DNA from: a virus
Direction: 5' to 3' (one strand)
IMG/VR virus record: IMGVR_UViG_3300042465_001050
Coordinates: 1 to 40,290 of that record
DNA: 40,290 nucleotides
Shown here: piece after piece, positions 16,443-22,806 of the stretch
How the letters are laid out: each line of letters begins with the position of its first letter
How positions within the stretch are numbered: the stretch's first letter is position 1
Position numbers and translations under genes: made by a program
Notes under the pieces: generated by a model
What the model saw: only the letters and a program-made list of their open reading frames with translations
Database searches by the model: none
Told to the model about the DNA's origin: nothing

Positions 16443-16844
16443 TTAACCTCTAGTGAGTTTAAGCACCCTGTCAATTTGTTCCTGAATTTTTTCTTTACGA
16501 TTAGGCCAGTAAATGTATTCCTTTTCAGGGTTCTTCATCAAATTGACTAACAATGGCACAACTAATTGTTCTAGTTGTGTAAGATTAGATTTAACATCGG
16601 TTAACATCTTTGCACGATCAGCATCTAAACCTAATTTACCATTGTTGTATAAATCTAAAATAGTATCTATCTTAGATTCAAGTCGAGCAACGCCTTCAGC
16701 AGACGCGCCTACTTGAGTGCGAATTACTTCTGTTTCTAATGTGTTAGGATCGTATGAAGGAGTTAAGTCTCCTTCATCGACTGCGGTGAATCCAAAATCT
16801 TCTTGTGATCTTGGAATTAAATATTCTTGTGGTATTGTACTCAT
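16443..16844 (-). CDS. Small conserved protein downstream of polymerase fragment B
   Basis: A 133-residue acidic helical protein, starting MSTIPQEYLIPRSQEDFGFT and ending in NPEKEYIYWPNRKEKIQEQI plus a short basic tail. The NP.KEYI.WP.R ending recurs, to my recollection, in small proteins of T4-like marine phages. The ATG overlaps the polymerase B stop by 4 nt (ATGA), which rules out the longer upstream frame. The helical middle (RLESKIDTILDLYNNGKLGL) looks suited to oligomerisation. Function unknown. Confidence 0.7.
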   Translation of the reverse strand: MSTIPQEYLIPRSQEDFGFTAVDEGDLTPSYDPNTLETEVIRTQVGASAEGVARLESKIDTILDLYNNGKLGLDADRAKMLTDVKSNLTQLEQLVVPLLVNLMKNPEKEYIYWPNRKEKIQEQIDRVLKLTRG

Positions 16845-17932
16845 GTAAAAAATCCTTTTAGTGATGAAACTGGTTCGGCACTCCATCCAAAAGTGTTCAC
16901 AATAATTTTGAGCGGCTCTAAGTACGCCTTCTCAAATTGTGTTTCATAGTCGATATATTTCTCCAAAGCAAACTCTTTTGGTAAAACATTGAGAACAGAT
17001 AGCACGTTCTCTTGCGTAGGGTTTGGTAGTTTCATGTAACAAAACTTGACCTTGTCCCCATCTTTGATTGTCTCATACCTGCGAGACAACTTTTTTGTTT
17101 CAATAAGTTTATTATATATCAATGCGCCGCGAACGTGAATTGGTGTGCCTTTCTGATAAAGATCAGTCTTACTCTGATATTTAGTCAGTTCAGAAACACC
17201 GCGCGGGAATGCTACATCATCAAATGGCAGAGTAAAAAACTCTTCTTTGAATTTGCGATTGAATTCATGAAACTCTGCTTCGGTGCCTTTCATGACTACC
17301 TTGAGTGCTTCTTTAATTTTTGTTCTGCATGATCCTGGTGTAGAAGACTTGACTGCTTCAATGCCAGACATTTTCAGTTTTGGTTCATTATAACGAACAC
17401 CTTCTGAGTCCCACACGTTCAGAATGTAACGCTTCTTTGCGGTCCAAATACCTTTGTTTGCAATCACTTCACGCTTCATGAACATCTTTTGATCAAACGC
17501 ATTCATGTAGTTCGCTAGTTCTTCATACGCTTTATCGATAAACGGTTCAATCTTTTCTTGGCAGGCTTTGTCGATAAAATCAACAATCTTTTCTTCTTCG
17601 ATATTCTTCGATCCGTAGACCATATCCACCAACGGACCAAGATGGAGATATACAGAGTCCGTATCTGACGCAATGACATAATCAATTCCTTCAGTCTTCA
17701 ATAGTTTGTTCATGTACATATTGAGTTTGTCAGCAATCCAACGAATTGAAAGTTGACCAGAAAAGGTAATTGCTTCTGCTTGGCGCAGATCAAAGAATCT
17801 AAAATATTCGTTACCTAGCGCACCATACGCTGAGTTTAGTTGCACCTTCTTTGCAAGTTGCAAATTCTTGTAACGTGATATTTCGTTTTCTAGTTGACGT
17901 TTTCTTTTCAGCAGTTCTGTTTTATCAGACAT
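16841..17932 (-). CDS. 43B: DNA polymerase gp43, C-terminal fragment (fingers end, palm, thumb)
   Basis: The C-terminal 363 residues of a family B replicative polymerase as a separate gene. Residues 5-28 form the second fingers helix. Motif B KVQLNSAYG (K29, N33, Y36) and motif C SDTDS (D90, D92) are intact. The KKRYILNVWDSEG and KMSGIEAVKSSTPG stretches belong to the palm and thumb, and the end (SSLKGFFT) resembles the clamp-binding tail. With fragment A it totals 843 residues, close to a normal T4-like marine phage polymerase, so nothing is lost. It has no motif A and must pair with fragment A to work. Its start overlaps the oxygenase gene by 8 nt. Confidence 0.93.
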   Translation of the reverse strand: MSDKTELLKRKRQLENEISRYKNLQLAKKVQLNSAYGALGNEYFRFFDLRQAEAITFSGQLSIRWIADKLNMYMNKLLKTEGIDYVIASDTDSVYLHLGPLVDMVYGSKNIEEEKIVDFIDKACQEKIEPFIDKAYEELANYMNAFDQKMFMKREVIANKGIWTAKKRYILNVWDSEGVRYNEPKLKMSGIEAVKSSTPGSCRTKIKEALKVVMKGTEAEFHEFNRKFKEEFFTLPFDDVAFPRGVSELTKYQSKTDLYQKGTPIHVRGALIYNKLIETKKLSRRYETIKDGDKVKFCYMKLPNPTQENVLSVLNVLPKEFALEKYIDYETQFEKAYLEPLKIIVNTFGWSAEPVSSLKGFFT

Positions 17933-18437
17933 AATGGAAATAGGTACTCATAATATACTTTGGTTTTTCAGTAGGCATAATGCCTTCGTGTGGATACATC
18001 CACATAGGAGGAAACACTAATAGGTTACCTTGTTTTGCTTCAATTGTCAAGGGCTCCATGCCTAAAGGTCCATGGAATCTTGTTCCTGCTTCGCTATCGT
18101 TTAAGTAAAACAAAAAGGAAAGATACCTTGTGCATGATTCTAAACTTGACGCATCGGAATGTAATGGGAAAGAATGTTTGTTAGGTTCATACCGCTTGAT
18201 ACGAAACCCCTCAATACGTCTGCGCCGTGGCATCATATTATGCGAATCATATAAAGTTTTATAGTGTTCGGCCACATGTTTTGTGGTATCGATCAATGCC
18301 TTTACTTCATCTTCCCAATCAATTTCAATTTGTTCAAACATACCATGAGACAAATCTTTTGTCTCTTGCTCATCAAATTTACGCATCAAATGTTCGCAAA
18401 AATCTTTTGGTAGAATTTCTGTATAAGTTTGTATCAT
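17925..18437 (-). CDS. 2OG-Fe(II) oxygenase inserted inside the polymerase gene
   Basis: A 170-residue double-stranded beta-helix oxygenase of the prolyl 4-hydroxylase type. The iron ligands H93 and D95 (PLHSDAS) and H150 (YPHEG) are present, and K160 is placed ten residues later, where the 2-oxoglutarate carboxylate is bound. Such enzymes hydroxylate proteins, nucleobases or small molecules; the target here is unknown. It is flanked by the two halves of gene 43. Its ATG overlaps the stop of fragment A in an ATGA, and its end overlaps the start of fragment B by 8 nt, so the three are co-translated. It looks functional. This placement is the oddest in the window. Confidence 0.9.
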   Translation of the reverse strand: MIQTYTEILPKDFCEHLMRKFDEQETKDLSHGMFEQIEIDWEDEVKALIDTTKHVAEHYKTLYDSHNMMPRRRRIEGFRIKRYEPNKHSFPLHSDASSLESCTRYLSFLFYLNDSEAGTRFHGPLGMEPLTIEAKQGNLLVFPPMWMYPHEGIMPTEKPKYIMSTYFHYV

Positions 18438-19876
18438 GCTAATTCCTTTAACTGTGCATTGACTTTCTCAAGTTCTTTCTGTGATTCAATCATCTTATTT
18501 TTATATAGAACACGATCATTATACATGCGTTGCATCATCTCAGGTAGAAAGCCTTGCACATCTTTTCTAAAATAATGACCATTGGCAGCCATAACATATT
18601 CGCTATCATTGTTATATTTACTGTGCAGTAAATCTTCAATACTTACGCTGGCGTGTTTGCCGTTGATGATAGTCTCAGGCGAAATATTATATTGCATAAT
18701 CAAGTGTGGATAAAGACTGTTCAAGTCAAACGATACAACCCAATCATATTTGCCTGGTGCCGGCTCTTTCACATAGGCACCCTCATACTTCTCATTCTTT
18801 GATGAGAATTTCTTTTGAGGTACAACAACACCTTTCTTCCACAAGGCATTATGCGTTAGAGTGTCCCACATGCGTACTTGCGTGAATACATCAGTCATAT
18901 TGACCTTTGCATCATATGCCAGCGCCAGCACCATGTCAATGAATTTCATTTTTTCATCGAGGCGGTCGACAAGTTCCACATCTTTGATGTTGTATTCAAT
19001 AAATTTTTGATAGTTGTTTTTATAGAGTTGGTGTAAAGTTTCATGCTCAGAATAATCTAACTTTTTATCACCGAGTTCGATGTATGCGATATGGTCAAGG
19101 CGATAAGATGCTTGTTGCGAATAAGTAAATTTCTTGTACAGTTCTAGATAATCTAGAATTGCAATACCCACAAGATCAAACGCAGTTTGCTGTCTGTTGT
19201 GGATTGTTGTTGTACGTTCACCAATCGATTTGTATGGGGACAAACGCTTTGCTGTCTTCTCACCCATCAAACGATTAATGCGATTGTAGATATATGGAAT
19301 ATCAAAGAATTGAATATTCCAACCAGTCACTACGTCTGGTGATTTTAATTCCCATAAGTTTAGGAATTGTTCGATCAAATGATTCTCATCTTTGCATTTG
19401 AGATATGATACATTATCTTGATGTGTTTCATAGTCGCCACAACCAAAGACAAAAAACGTACCATCAATCTCTATTGTGATTGCGGTGATTGGTTCACTCG
19501 CTTTGTCTGGCTCAGGAAACCCGTTCTCAGAACCAACCTCAATATCAATGTTTGCAACACGAATTAAATCTTTGTCGTAGTATACTTCATCTGGATACTG
19601 CTCATTGATATACACATATGGATAGTTTGTAGAACCGTAGATTGGAAAGTTTTCTACTTCTTCATACTTTTTAATAAAGTCATTTGCATCACGCATCGTT
19701 CCCATTTCAACGGGCGCCACATGATAGCCTTCCAATGTACTAAATTCAGTTTCCGTTTTTGACGGAACAAACAATGTTGGATTATATTCTACTTTCTTAG
19801 CGTAACGCTTGCCATTTTCATAGCCGCGTTCTAGAATATAGTTACCATATCGTGTAAAGTGTGTATAGAATTTCAT
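18434..19876 (-). CDS. 43A: DNA polymerase gp43, N-terminal fragment (exonuclease, palm motif A, first fingers helix)
   Basis: The N-terminal 480 residues of a family B polymerase. The 3'-5' exonuclease sites are all present: Exo I NIDIEVG (D111, E113), Exo II NIQFFD (D192), Exo III YNIKDVE (Y295, D299). Motif A DLNSLYP is at 384-390. The end, YNDRVLYKNKM (R455, K459, K461), is the first fingers helix, whose Arg and Lys contact the dNTP triphosphate in RB69. The protein then continues as a charged helix to residue 480 and stops with TGA. Motifs B and C are absent and are supplied by fragment B. A 4-nt overlap precedes it (stop of the 103-aa gene) and another follows it. Confidence 0.93.
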   Translation of the reverse strand: MKFYTHFTRYGNYILERGYENGKRYAKKVEYNPTLFVPSKTETEFSTLEGYHVAPVEMGTMRDANDFIKKYEEVENFPIYGSTNYPYVYINEQYPDEVYYDKDLIRVANIDIEVGSENGFPEPDKASEPITAITIEIDGTFFVFGCGDYETHQDNVSYLKCKDENHLIEQFLNLWELKSPDVVTGWNIQFFDIPYIYNRINRLMGEKTAKRLSPYKSIGERTTTIHNRQQTAFDLVGIAILDYLELYKKFTYSQQASYRLDHIAYIELGDKKLDYSEHETLHQLYKNNYQKFIEYNIKDVELVDRLDEKMKFIDMVLALAYDAKVNMTDVFTQVRMWDTLTHNALWKKGVVVPQKKFSSKNEKYEGAYVKEPAPGKYDWVVSFDLNSLYPHLIMQYNISPETIINGKHASVSIEDLLHSKYNNDSEYVMAANGHYFRKDVQGFLPEMMQRMYNDRVLYKNKMIESQKELEKVNAQLKELA

Positions 19877-20184
19877 CGTGTAAAAGTTGGGGTTTGTTGA
19901 GCAATTACGATCCCTGATCCAAATATCTCATTATACTTGTTTAGAATCTTAATGTCAACACCCGTATCATACAGAATGTGATCTTCTTTAATGTTAATTT
20001 CTTTTGTGTCTGAAAAGAGTAGAAGTGGTTGCATGTTCAATGTTGCACCACCAGTTGGTGTTGGCATAAGTCCAATAAGGCAAGGATTTTTGATTGCGCG
20101 TTTTGGCATACCTTGGCTGGTGCCAATTTCTTCACCAACAATTTCTTCACCACTAATCAAACGAAATAATCTAATATTACCCAT
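19873..20184 (-). CDS. Small beta-rich protein upstream of the polymerase (Sm/Lsm-like opening)
   Basis: A 103-residue protein with the start MGNIRLFRLISGEEIVGEEI, then IKNPCLIGLMPTPTGGATLN and IKEDHILYDTGVDIKILNKY. The pattern of a short helix-free N-terminus, SGEEIVG and a Pro-rich loop resembles the Sm-fold proteins of T4-like marine phages, though I hold this loosely. The ATG at 20184 has GGAG six bases before it. A TTG twelve bases further upstream overlaps that ribosome site and is rejected. Its stop overlaps the polymerase start in an ATGA. If it binds RNA it could regulate its operon, but this is a guess. Confidence 0.7.
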   Translation of the reverse strand: MGNIRLFRLISGEEIVGEEIGTSQGMPKRAIKNPCLIGLMPTPTGGATLNMQPLLLFSDTKEINIKEDHILYDTGVDIKILNKYNEIFGSGIVIAQQTPTFTR

Positions 20185-20205
20185 TATATTCTCCAAAATA
20201 AAAAT

Positions 20206-20222
20206 GGGGGCATTGCGCCCCC
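20206..20222 (-). terminator. GC-rich hairpin with U-rich tail before the polymerase operon
   Basis: GGGGGC and GCCCCC arms (a seventh T-A pair closes the base) around a 5-nt loop. On the minus strand it is followed by ATTTTTATTTT, a classic intrinsic terminator layout. It lies just after the 58-aa gene and 10 nt ahead of the next gene's ribosome site. No promoter is visible between it and the polymerase operon, so gene 43 must be reached by read-through. It may act as an attenuator or as an RNA operator, which T4 gene 43 is known to use. Confidence 0.7.
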
Positions 20223-20226
20223 AAGA

Positions 20227-20403
20227 TTACAGATACCCTTTAGACTTTAAGTCCGATTGCCTTTTTTCAAAATCTGCGGAATCCACAGATTGCGAAAGAT
20301 AATAGTTTCTGTACCATTCATCATGGCCTTGTAACTTATATCTTTTACCTTCAGCAATACCTTCTAGTATACCTGTAAATACGTTCTTAACTTTTTTCCA
20401 CAT
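20227..20403 (-). CDS. 58-aa protein of unknown function
   Basis: A short gene: MWKKVKNVFTGILEGIAEGK, then RYKLQGHDEWYRNYYL and a charged end (DLKSKGYL). It is translated from an ATG 9 nt after the Hsp20 stop, with AAGGTG ahead, and ends with TAA just before the hairpin at 20206-20222. The spacing on both sides supports a real gene. The N-terminal amphipathic helix and Trp/Tyr-rich centre resemble small proteins seen in T4-like marine phages. Function unknown. Confidence 0.7.
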   Translation of the reverse strand: MWKKVKNVFTGILEGIAEGKRYKLQGHDEWYRNYYLSQSVDSADFEKRQSDLKSKGYL

Positions 20404-20412
20404 GATTGCACC

Positions 20413-20910
20413 TTACAGGTTACGATCTAGTGGGTCTTCAGTTAAGAGTTGACGTTTGGAAGTTTTCTTTTCTTCTACGTCTTTAACTTCAATTTTCTTT
20501 GGCTTTCTGTGTTCAGGAATGATACGTTCAAGCGCAATTTTCAACATGCCGTTTACAAGTGCGGCATCTTGAATTTCGATGTGATCATCCAAAGCAAATG
20601 CGCGAGTGAAAGCGCGGTTTGCAATTCCTTTGAACAAGAAATTATCGCCATCATCTTTCGTATTTCCAGAAATAACAAGTTTATTGTCATCTAGTGTAAT
20701 GTCAATTTCTTGTTTTCCGAAACCAGCAACAGCAAGTTCAATAACGTATGTGTTATCGCTAGTCTTACGAATATTGTATGGTGGATAATTAGGAATGCTC
20801 TTAGTCAAGTCATCATGCATTTTTGCAAGACGACTGTAAGTGTCATCAAAGCCTACAAAGAATTTATCGAAGTCCTTAAAGCCAGGACCAAATACTGATA
20901 AGTGTGTCAT
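20413..20910 (-). CDS. hsp20: Small heat shock protein (Hsp20/alpha-crystallin family)
   Basis: A 165-residue chaperone. The alpha-crystallin domain spans about residues 42-140: PPYNIRKTSDNTYVIELAVA, GFGKQEIDI, LVISG, then AFTRAFALDDHIEIQDA and the GMLKIALERI core motif. A short N-terminal region carries the FDKFF..FDD pattern of IbpA-type proteins, and the C-terminal tail is charged. It prevents aggregation of unfolded proteins and is a common accessory gene of T4-like cyanophages and relatives. It follows the 70-aa gene by 10 nt and has a strong AAGGAGAACACC ribosome site. The late promoter at 21244-21251 and the sigma70-type promoter further upstream may both drive it. Confidence 0.95.
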   Translation of the reverse strand: MTHLSVFGPGFKDFDKFFVGFDDTYSRLAKMHDDLTKSIPNYPPYNIRKTSDNTYVIELAVAGFGKQEIDITLDDNKLVISGNTKDDGDNFLFKGIANRAFTRAFALDDHIEIQDAALVNGMLKIALERIIPEHRKPKKIEVKDVEEKKTSKRQLLTEDPLDRNL

Positions 20911-20920
20911 GGTGTTCTCC

Positions 20921-21133
20921 TTACTTAGATGTAAATACTTTGCCTACAGCGGCTTGCGTTGCAGAACCAGTTACTTCCCAAAAAGTTTTAGCGATTTGTT
21001 TAGTAAACTCAGTTTGAGCAGTTACAAATTGTTGGAGAGGTTCGCGGACAGATTTGTCCTGAACGAATTGGTTCAACCAAGCGGTCTTACCAGATTGAAT
21101 GGCGTCAATAGCCATGTTTGCGTACATTAGCAT
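20921..21133 (-). CDS. Phasin-like small helical protein
   Basis: A 70-residue protein, MLMYANMAIDAIQSGKTAWL then NQFVQDKSVREPLQQFVTAQ and TEFTKQIAKTFWEVTGSATQ, all helical and amphipathic. The pattern (A.QTEFTK....F...TG.A......) resembles phasin-type proteins, which coat storage granules, and small phage proteins with that look occur in T4-like phages of aquatic bacteria. Function in the phage is unknown. AAGGAG six bases before the ATG supports the start. It is followed by Hsp20 in the same message and preceded by a structured leader of about 100 nt. Confidence 0.65.
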   Translation of the reverse strand: MLMYANMAIDAIQSGKTAWLNQFVQDKSVREPLQQFVTAQTEFTKQIAKTFWEVTGSATQAAVGKVFTSK

Positions 21134-21167
21134 AGTTTGCTCCTTATTAAGCGAGTAAAGTTAAAAT

Positions 21168-21222
21168 GCCACCCCGAAGGCGTGGCGGTAATGTGCGTTT
21201 TTCCTGTGTCGCACCCCACAGG
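21168..21222 (-). promoter_or_regulatory. Structured late leader with two hairpins
   Basis: The leader between the late promoter (21244) and the ATG (21133) contains a CCTGTG/CACAGG hairpin (21203-21222) and a GCCAC..CC-TTCG-GG..GTGGC hairpin (21168-21186) with a UUCG tetraloop and a bulged G. The second is followed by ATTTTAAC and lies 34 nt from the start codon. It may be a 5' mRNA stabiliser, an attenuator, or a leaky terminator for the early transcript of the upstream HTH gene. Confidence 0.55.
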
Positions 21223-21243
21223 TCCCCATCCCGAGGATATACT

Positions 21244-21251
21244 TATTTATA
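21244..21251 (-). promoter_or_regulatory. T4-type late promoter TATAAATA
   Basis: An exact TATAAATA in the gap just behind the HTH gene stop. It reads towards the phasin-like and Hsp20 genes through a leader of about 105 nt. The presence of a late promoter in this replication region suggests that the chaperone is also made late, during assembly. Confidence 0.7.
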
Positions 21252-21254
21252 TGA

Positions 21255-21482
21255 TTATGCTTGGCCAATCATGCGGCGTGACACAAAATATGTGGTACGA
21301 CCTTCAGTATTTGTGTTCTTGCGAACTTTGAATCCCATCTGACGAAGGTCAGAGATTCGTGCGCGAAGGTTCTTGATGCCGAACAGGGCGCGAGCCTGTG
21401 GGGCGCTCAAACCACGATTCGTACCGCGAAGGTAAGAAACAAGATACTCAACCTGAGTTTTAGTGGTATTTACAAAAGACAT
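21255..21482 (-). CDS. Small winged helix-turn-helix protein
   Basis: A 75-residue basic protein. Residues 10-52 (VEYLVSYLRGTNRGLSAPQA, then RALFGIKNLRARISDLRQMG) form a predicted helix-turn-helix, and FKVRKNTNTEGRTTYFVS forms a wing. Related small HTH proteins occur in T4-like marine phages. It probably binds DNA; a regulator role is likely but the target is unknown. It is the first gene after the consensus sigma70-type promoter at 21543-21571. A stable hairpin sits at the predicted 5' end of its message. Confidence 0.8.
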   Translation of the reverse strand: MSFVNTTKTQVEYLVSYLRGTNRGLSAPQARALFGIKNLRARISDLRQMGFKVRKNTNTEGRTTYFVSRRMIGQA

Positions 21483-21515
21483 AGTATTACTCCATTCAAA
21501 GTTAATGATTAAAAC

Positions 21516-21535
21516 GGCGATGTAACCCCATCGCC
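21516..21535 (-). promoter_or_regulatory. 7-bp hairpin at the predicted 5' end of the HTH transcript
   Basis: Perfect arms GGCGATG and CATCGCC around a 6-nt loop. The -10 hexamer ends at 21543, so transcription should begin near 21536, putting this stem at the very 5' end of the mRNA, where it would hinder 5'-end-dependent decay. On the minus strand it is followed by GTTTTAAT, so it could also terminate transcripts arriving from the Dps gene. The two roles are not exclusive. Confidence 0.65.
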
Positions 21536-21542
21536 AAAGGTG

Positions 21543-21571
21543 ATTATAACATATTACTATGCTATTGTCAA
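21543..21571 (-). promoter_or_regulatory. Perfect-consensus sigma70-type promoter TTGACA-N17-TATAAT
   Basis: The -35 TTGACA is at 21571-21566 and the -10 TATAAT at 21548-21543, with a 17-nt spacer ending in TGT (extended -10). Both hexamers match the consensus exactly. The TGA stop of the Dps gene (21570-21568) lies inside the -35. It should be a very strong early promoter for host RNA polymerase, reading the HTH gene and what follows. Confidence 0.85.
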
Positions 21572-22008
21572 ATTTTTAGCGTTGCTTTTAACTGCCACGC
21601 AAATTTGTTTAGGGTGTCAATTCTACCTGCAATAAAATCGCTCAACCCATATTTTTTATTGTTCTCACACAATTCGTATACAGCAGTTAAATGTTCAACT
21701 ACAATATATGTATCATTCAACAAACGACTAAACATGACATTTGCTGGTACAAGTGTATTGTCTTCCTCGACTAGAGAAAGTTCTGAGAATCTGGTATAAC
21801 TGCCAGGCGCATATGCATCAAGTGCGCGAATCTCTTCGGCAAACTGATCGACACTACCATGCACATCTTGATAAATTTTACCAAGTAATTCGTGGTACTG
21901 AGGGAAATCTGAACCCTCTACATTCCAATGATAGTAGTGTGCTTTGAGTTGGTATGTAAAGGCGGTTGCAAGCGCAACCTTCATTTCGCTAATAAGTTCT
22001 TCCATCAT
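21568..22008 (-). CDS. dps: Dps-family ferritin (DNA protection / iron storage)
   Basis: A 146-residue Dps-like four-helix protein. The intersubunit ferroxidase ligands are all present with Dps spacing: H27, H39, D54 and E58 (offsets 12, 15 and 4), with W28 beside H27 in YHWNVEGSDF. Dps dodecamers oxidise and store iron and shield DNA from oxidative damage. The N-terminus is short and lacks a Lys-rich DNA-binding tail. The ATG overlaps the regA stop in an ATGA, so it is read from the clamp-loader/regA message. A ferritin in a T4 replication operon is unusual. It might protect phage DNA or hold iron for the two 2OG-Fe(II) oxygenases nearby; both are guesses. Confidence 0.92.
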   Translation of the reverse strand: MMEELISEMKVALATAFTYQLKAHYYHWNVEGSDFPQYHELLGKIYQDVHGSVDQFAEEIRALDAYAPGSYTRFSELSLVEEDNTLVPANVMFSRLLNDTYIVVEHLTAVYELCENNKKYGLSDFIAGRIDTLNKFAWQLKATLKI

Positions 22009-22403
22009 ACTCTCTTTTTAGTTCCGATGCTATATTTGGTAATGAGTTCCCAATCATCTCTTTCGCCATAAGATAGAATCTTAATTTGAGACAATGGCGC
22101 AACAGGTGCCTCTACTGCATTTTTATTTACAACTTTTACCAAACCCCATTCTTCAAGTAGTTTGGCAATTGTATTTCGTCTACCCATATCATTGTCATCA
22201 AAGTCTGTTCCTTTGCCATCTAATGCAAATAGTTCTTTAAAATGCACAATGTAATACTTGCCCTTCTTATGTAGAATGTGGCAAGACTGGAATAGTTTTT
22301 TATCTTTTCTGGATGCAACGCCTATGCGGGTCAATGTTTCTCTCACTTTTAGAAAATCATCTTCTTCCTTCAGCGTCACCTCTAACAAATTTTCAACGCT
22401 CAT
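22005..22403 (-). CDS. regA: RegA translational repressor
   Basis: A 132-residue homologue of T4 RegA (122 aa), which binds translation initiation regions of early mRNAs. MSVENLLEVTLKEEDDFLKV, then VRETLTRIGVASRKDKKLFQ, SCHILHKKGKYYIVHFKELF and a NTIAKLLEEWGLVKVV helix match RegA. Its place directly after gene 62 and upstream of gene 43 is as in T4. The start at 22403 has AAGGAG seven bases ahead and overlaps the end of gene 62 by 11 nt, as in translationally coupled genes. A C-terminal TKYSIGTKKRV tail is basic. Confidence 0.93.
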   Translation of the reverse strand: MSVENLLEVTLKEEDDFLKVRETLTRIGVASRKDKKLFQSCHILHKKGKYYIVHFKELFALDGKGTDFDDNDMGRRNTIAKLLEEWGLVKVVNKNAVEAPVAPLSQIKILSYGERDDWELITKYSIGTKKRV

Positions 22404-22806
22404 TATTCTTCTCCTTAGTGGTAGGCCCACCTTTTTCTAATTTAGATTTTATAGTTTTTATTTGTTCATCGGTGAGAAGTTTAATGATATCCTTAGACTT
22501 AGATTTGCTATAGCCAAAATATTCCGAAATGATATCCACTTCCTCAATCTTTTCTTTTTTCAACCACTTGCTCCAACGCTTTCGTGGTCTCACACTATTT
22601 AGTAAATAGGAGAATTGAGGTTTTTTGTCTAGTAAACATAGGCGATTCATCTCATTAGCATAGAGAATCGTATCGGCAAAAAAAGATAATCCACGATTTG
22701 TGATGTAGGGATCGTATACCTTTTCTGCCAATTCATCGTTATCAGAGCCGACCATAAGGTTCTCTTTGCTCTGATTAATTGCATTGATATAGTCAAAAGG
22801 ATTCAT
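22393..22806 (-). CDS. 62: Clamp loader small subunit (T4 gp62)
   Basis: A 137-residue clamp-loader subunit, shorter than T4 gp62 (187 aa) as in many aquatic T4-like phages. MNPFDYINAINQSKENLM, EKVYDPYITNRGLSFFADTI, MNRLCLLDKKPQFSYLLNSV and RPRKRWSKWLKKE are gp62 signatures; it ends KEKNNER. It forms the 44/62 clamp loader that opens the gp45 clamp. An unexpected HNH-like gene sits between it and gene 44. Confidence 0.92.
   Translation of the reverse strand: MNPFDYINAINQSKENLMVGSDNDELAEKVYDPYITNRGLSFFADTILYANEMNRLCLLDKKPQFSYLLNSVRPRKRWSKWLKKEKIEEVDIISEYFGYSKSKSKDIIKLLTDEQIKTIKSKLEKGGPTTKEKNNER

Noticed and set aside
16841-19876. Intron or split intein as the cause of the broken polymerase gene
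   Set aside because: The genes overlap by 4 and 8 nt, leaving no room for intron core sequence. Both fragments have their own starts and stops, and neither end shows intein splice residues (A ends KELA; B starts MSDK).
16841-19876. Assembly error or frameshift as the cause of the split
   Set aside because: A complete oxygenase gene with intact HxD and distal His lies in between, with ATGA-type junctions matching the style of the rest of the operon. A simple frameshift cannot give this.
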